A DNA stretch of 64,000 nt. It comes from Piliocolobus tephrosceles (lineage: Eukaryota; Chordata; Mammalia; Primates; Cercopithecidae). The stretch is from the NCBI RefSeq assembly GCF_002776525.5, contig NC_045434.1, forward strand, positions 198,414,164 to 198,478,163, written 5' to 3'. Under the pieces are notes generated by a model, which saw nothing but the letters and a program-made list of their open reading frames with translations, did not search any database and was not told where the DNA came from. Positions 63,678 through 64,000 of this stretch are shown piece by piece (the first letter of the stretch is position 1; each line of letters begins with the position of its first letter). Made by a program: the position numbers and the translations under genes.

Positions 63678-64000
63678 ACCGGGCATGGTGGCTCATGCCT
63701 GTAATCCCAACACTTTGGGAGGCCAAGGCAGGCAGATGACTTGAGTTCAGGAGTTCAAGACCAGCCTGGGCAACATGGCAAGAGCCCATCTCTACAAAAA
63801 AATACAAAACTTAGCCAGGCATGGTGGCGCACACCTGTGGTCCCAGTTACTCAGGGGGATGAAGTGAGAGGATCACCTGAACCCCAGGAAGTCGAGGCTG
63901 CAGTGAGTTGTGATCATGCCACTGCACTCTAGCCGGGGCAACAGAGTGAGACCCTGTCTCGAAAGAAAGAAAGAAAAGAAAGAAAGAAAGAAAGAAGGAA
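63678..64000 (+). mobile_element. Alu (J/S type), sense, with (GAAA)n tail to window end
   Basis: Complete dimer (accgggcatggtggctcatg). The tail is a GAAAG/GAAA microsatellite (63961-64000) that runs off the window edge. Confidence 0.94.

Overview
This window looks like intergenic nuclear DNA from a primate, most likely an Old World monkey (Cercopithecidae). About 40 Alu-derived segments, a nearly full-length L1PA-type LINE-1, THE1/MST/MLT1-type LTRs, Tigger and MER20 DNA transposons and a MADE1 element establish a primate. Four young Alus (18128, 43393, 54019, 57442) share a left arm reading gctcaagcctgtaatccc, and most share gaggtggcggcgcctg and gagatccggccac. I know these differences from the Old World monkey AluYR lineage, not from human AluY. 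Two runs of N (10 and 100 bases) show that this is a draft assembly.

I found no intact protein-coding gene, no exon series and no functional structural RNA gene. The longest open frames lie mostly in antisense Alu, L1, Tigger or MIR sequence. The only coding remnants are the broken ORF1 and ORF2 of the L1 (12227-17490) and a broken Tigger1 transposase (54566-56650).

Layout. 1-9700 holds scattered Alu, MIR and old L1M 3' ends, plus a MADE1 palindrome at 5900. 9725-18915 is a nested block: an L2 was entered by a Tigger2-type element, which was split by a full-length L1 (carrying its own Alu) and by three more Alus. 18916-34500 is MIR/L2-rich with little young sequence; it includes an MLT1-type LTR (23365), an antisense L1M inside a sense L1M (24930-26235) and an unusual CCAAT- and CpG-bearing unique stretch near 30660-31160. 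34500-45000 holds L1M ends, an LTR nest split by a hAT MITE, an L1M and an Alu with an assembly gap (37306-38885), and a THE1 solo LTR (44417). 45000-53500 carries MER20, an MST LTR, MIR, L2 and Alus. 53752-57043 is a second nest, with Tigger1 inside another Tigger and two Alus inside Tigger1. 57144-64000 returns to Alu, MIR, L2 and MER20, plus a GC-richer unique patch at 58381-59144.

No gene set works together here. The biological content is the insertion history, some domesticable elements (MADE1 hairpin, MER20, LTRs) and a few unique stretches that could be regulatory. I saw nothing that I would call a new biological system. Repeat family names come from recognising consensus features by eye; subfamily calls and outer boundaries are approximate unless a target-site duplication (TSD) is quoted.
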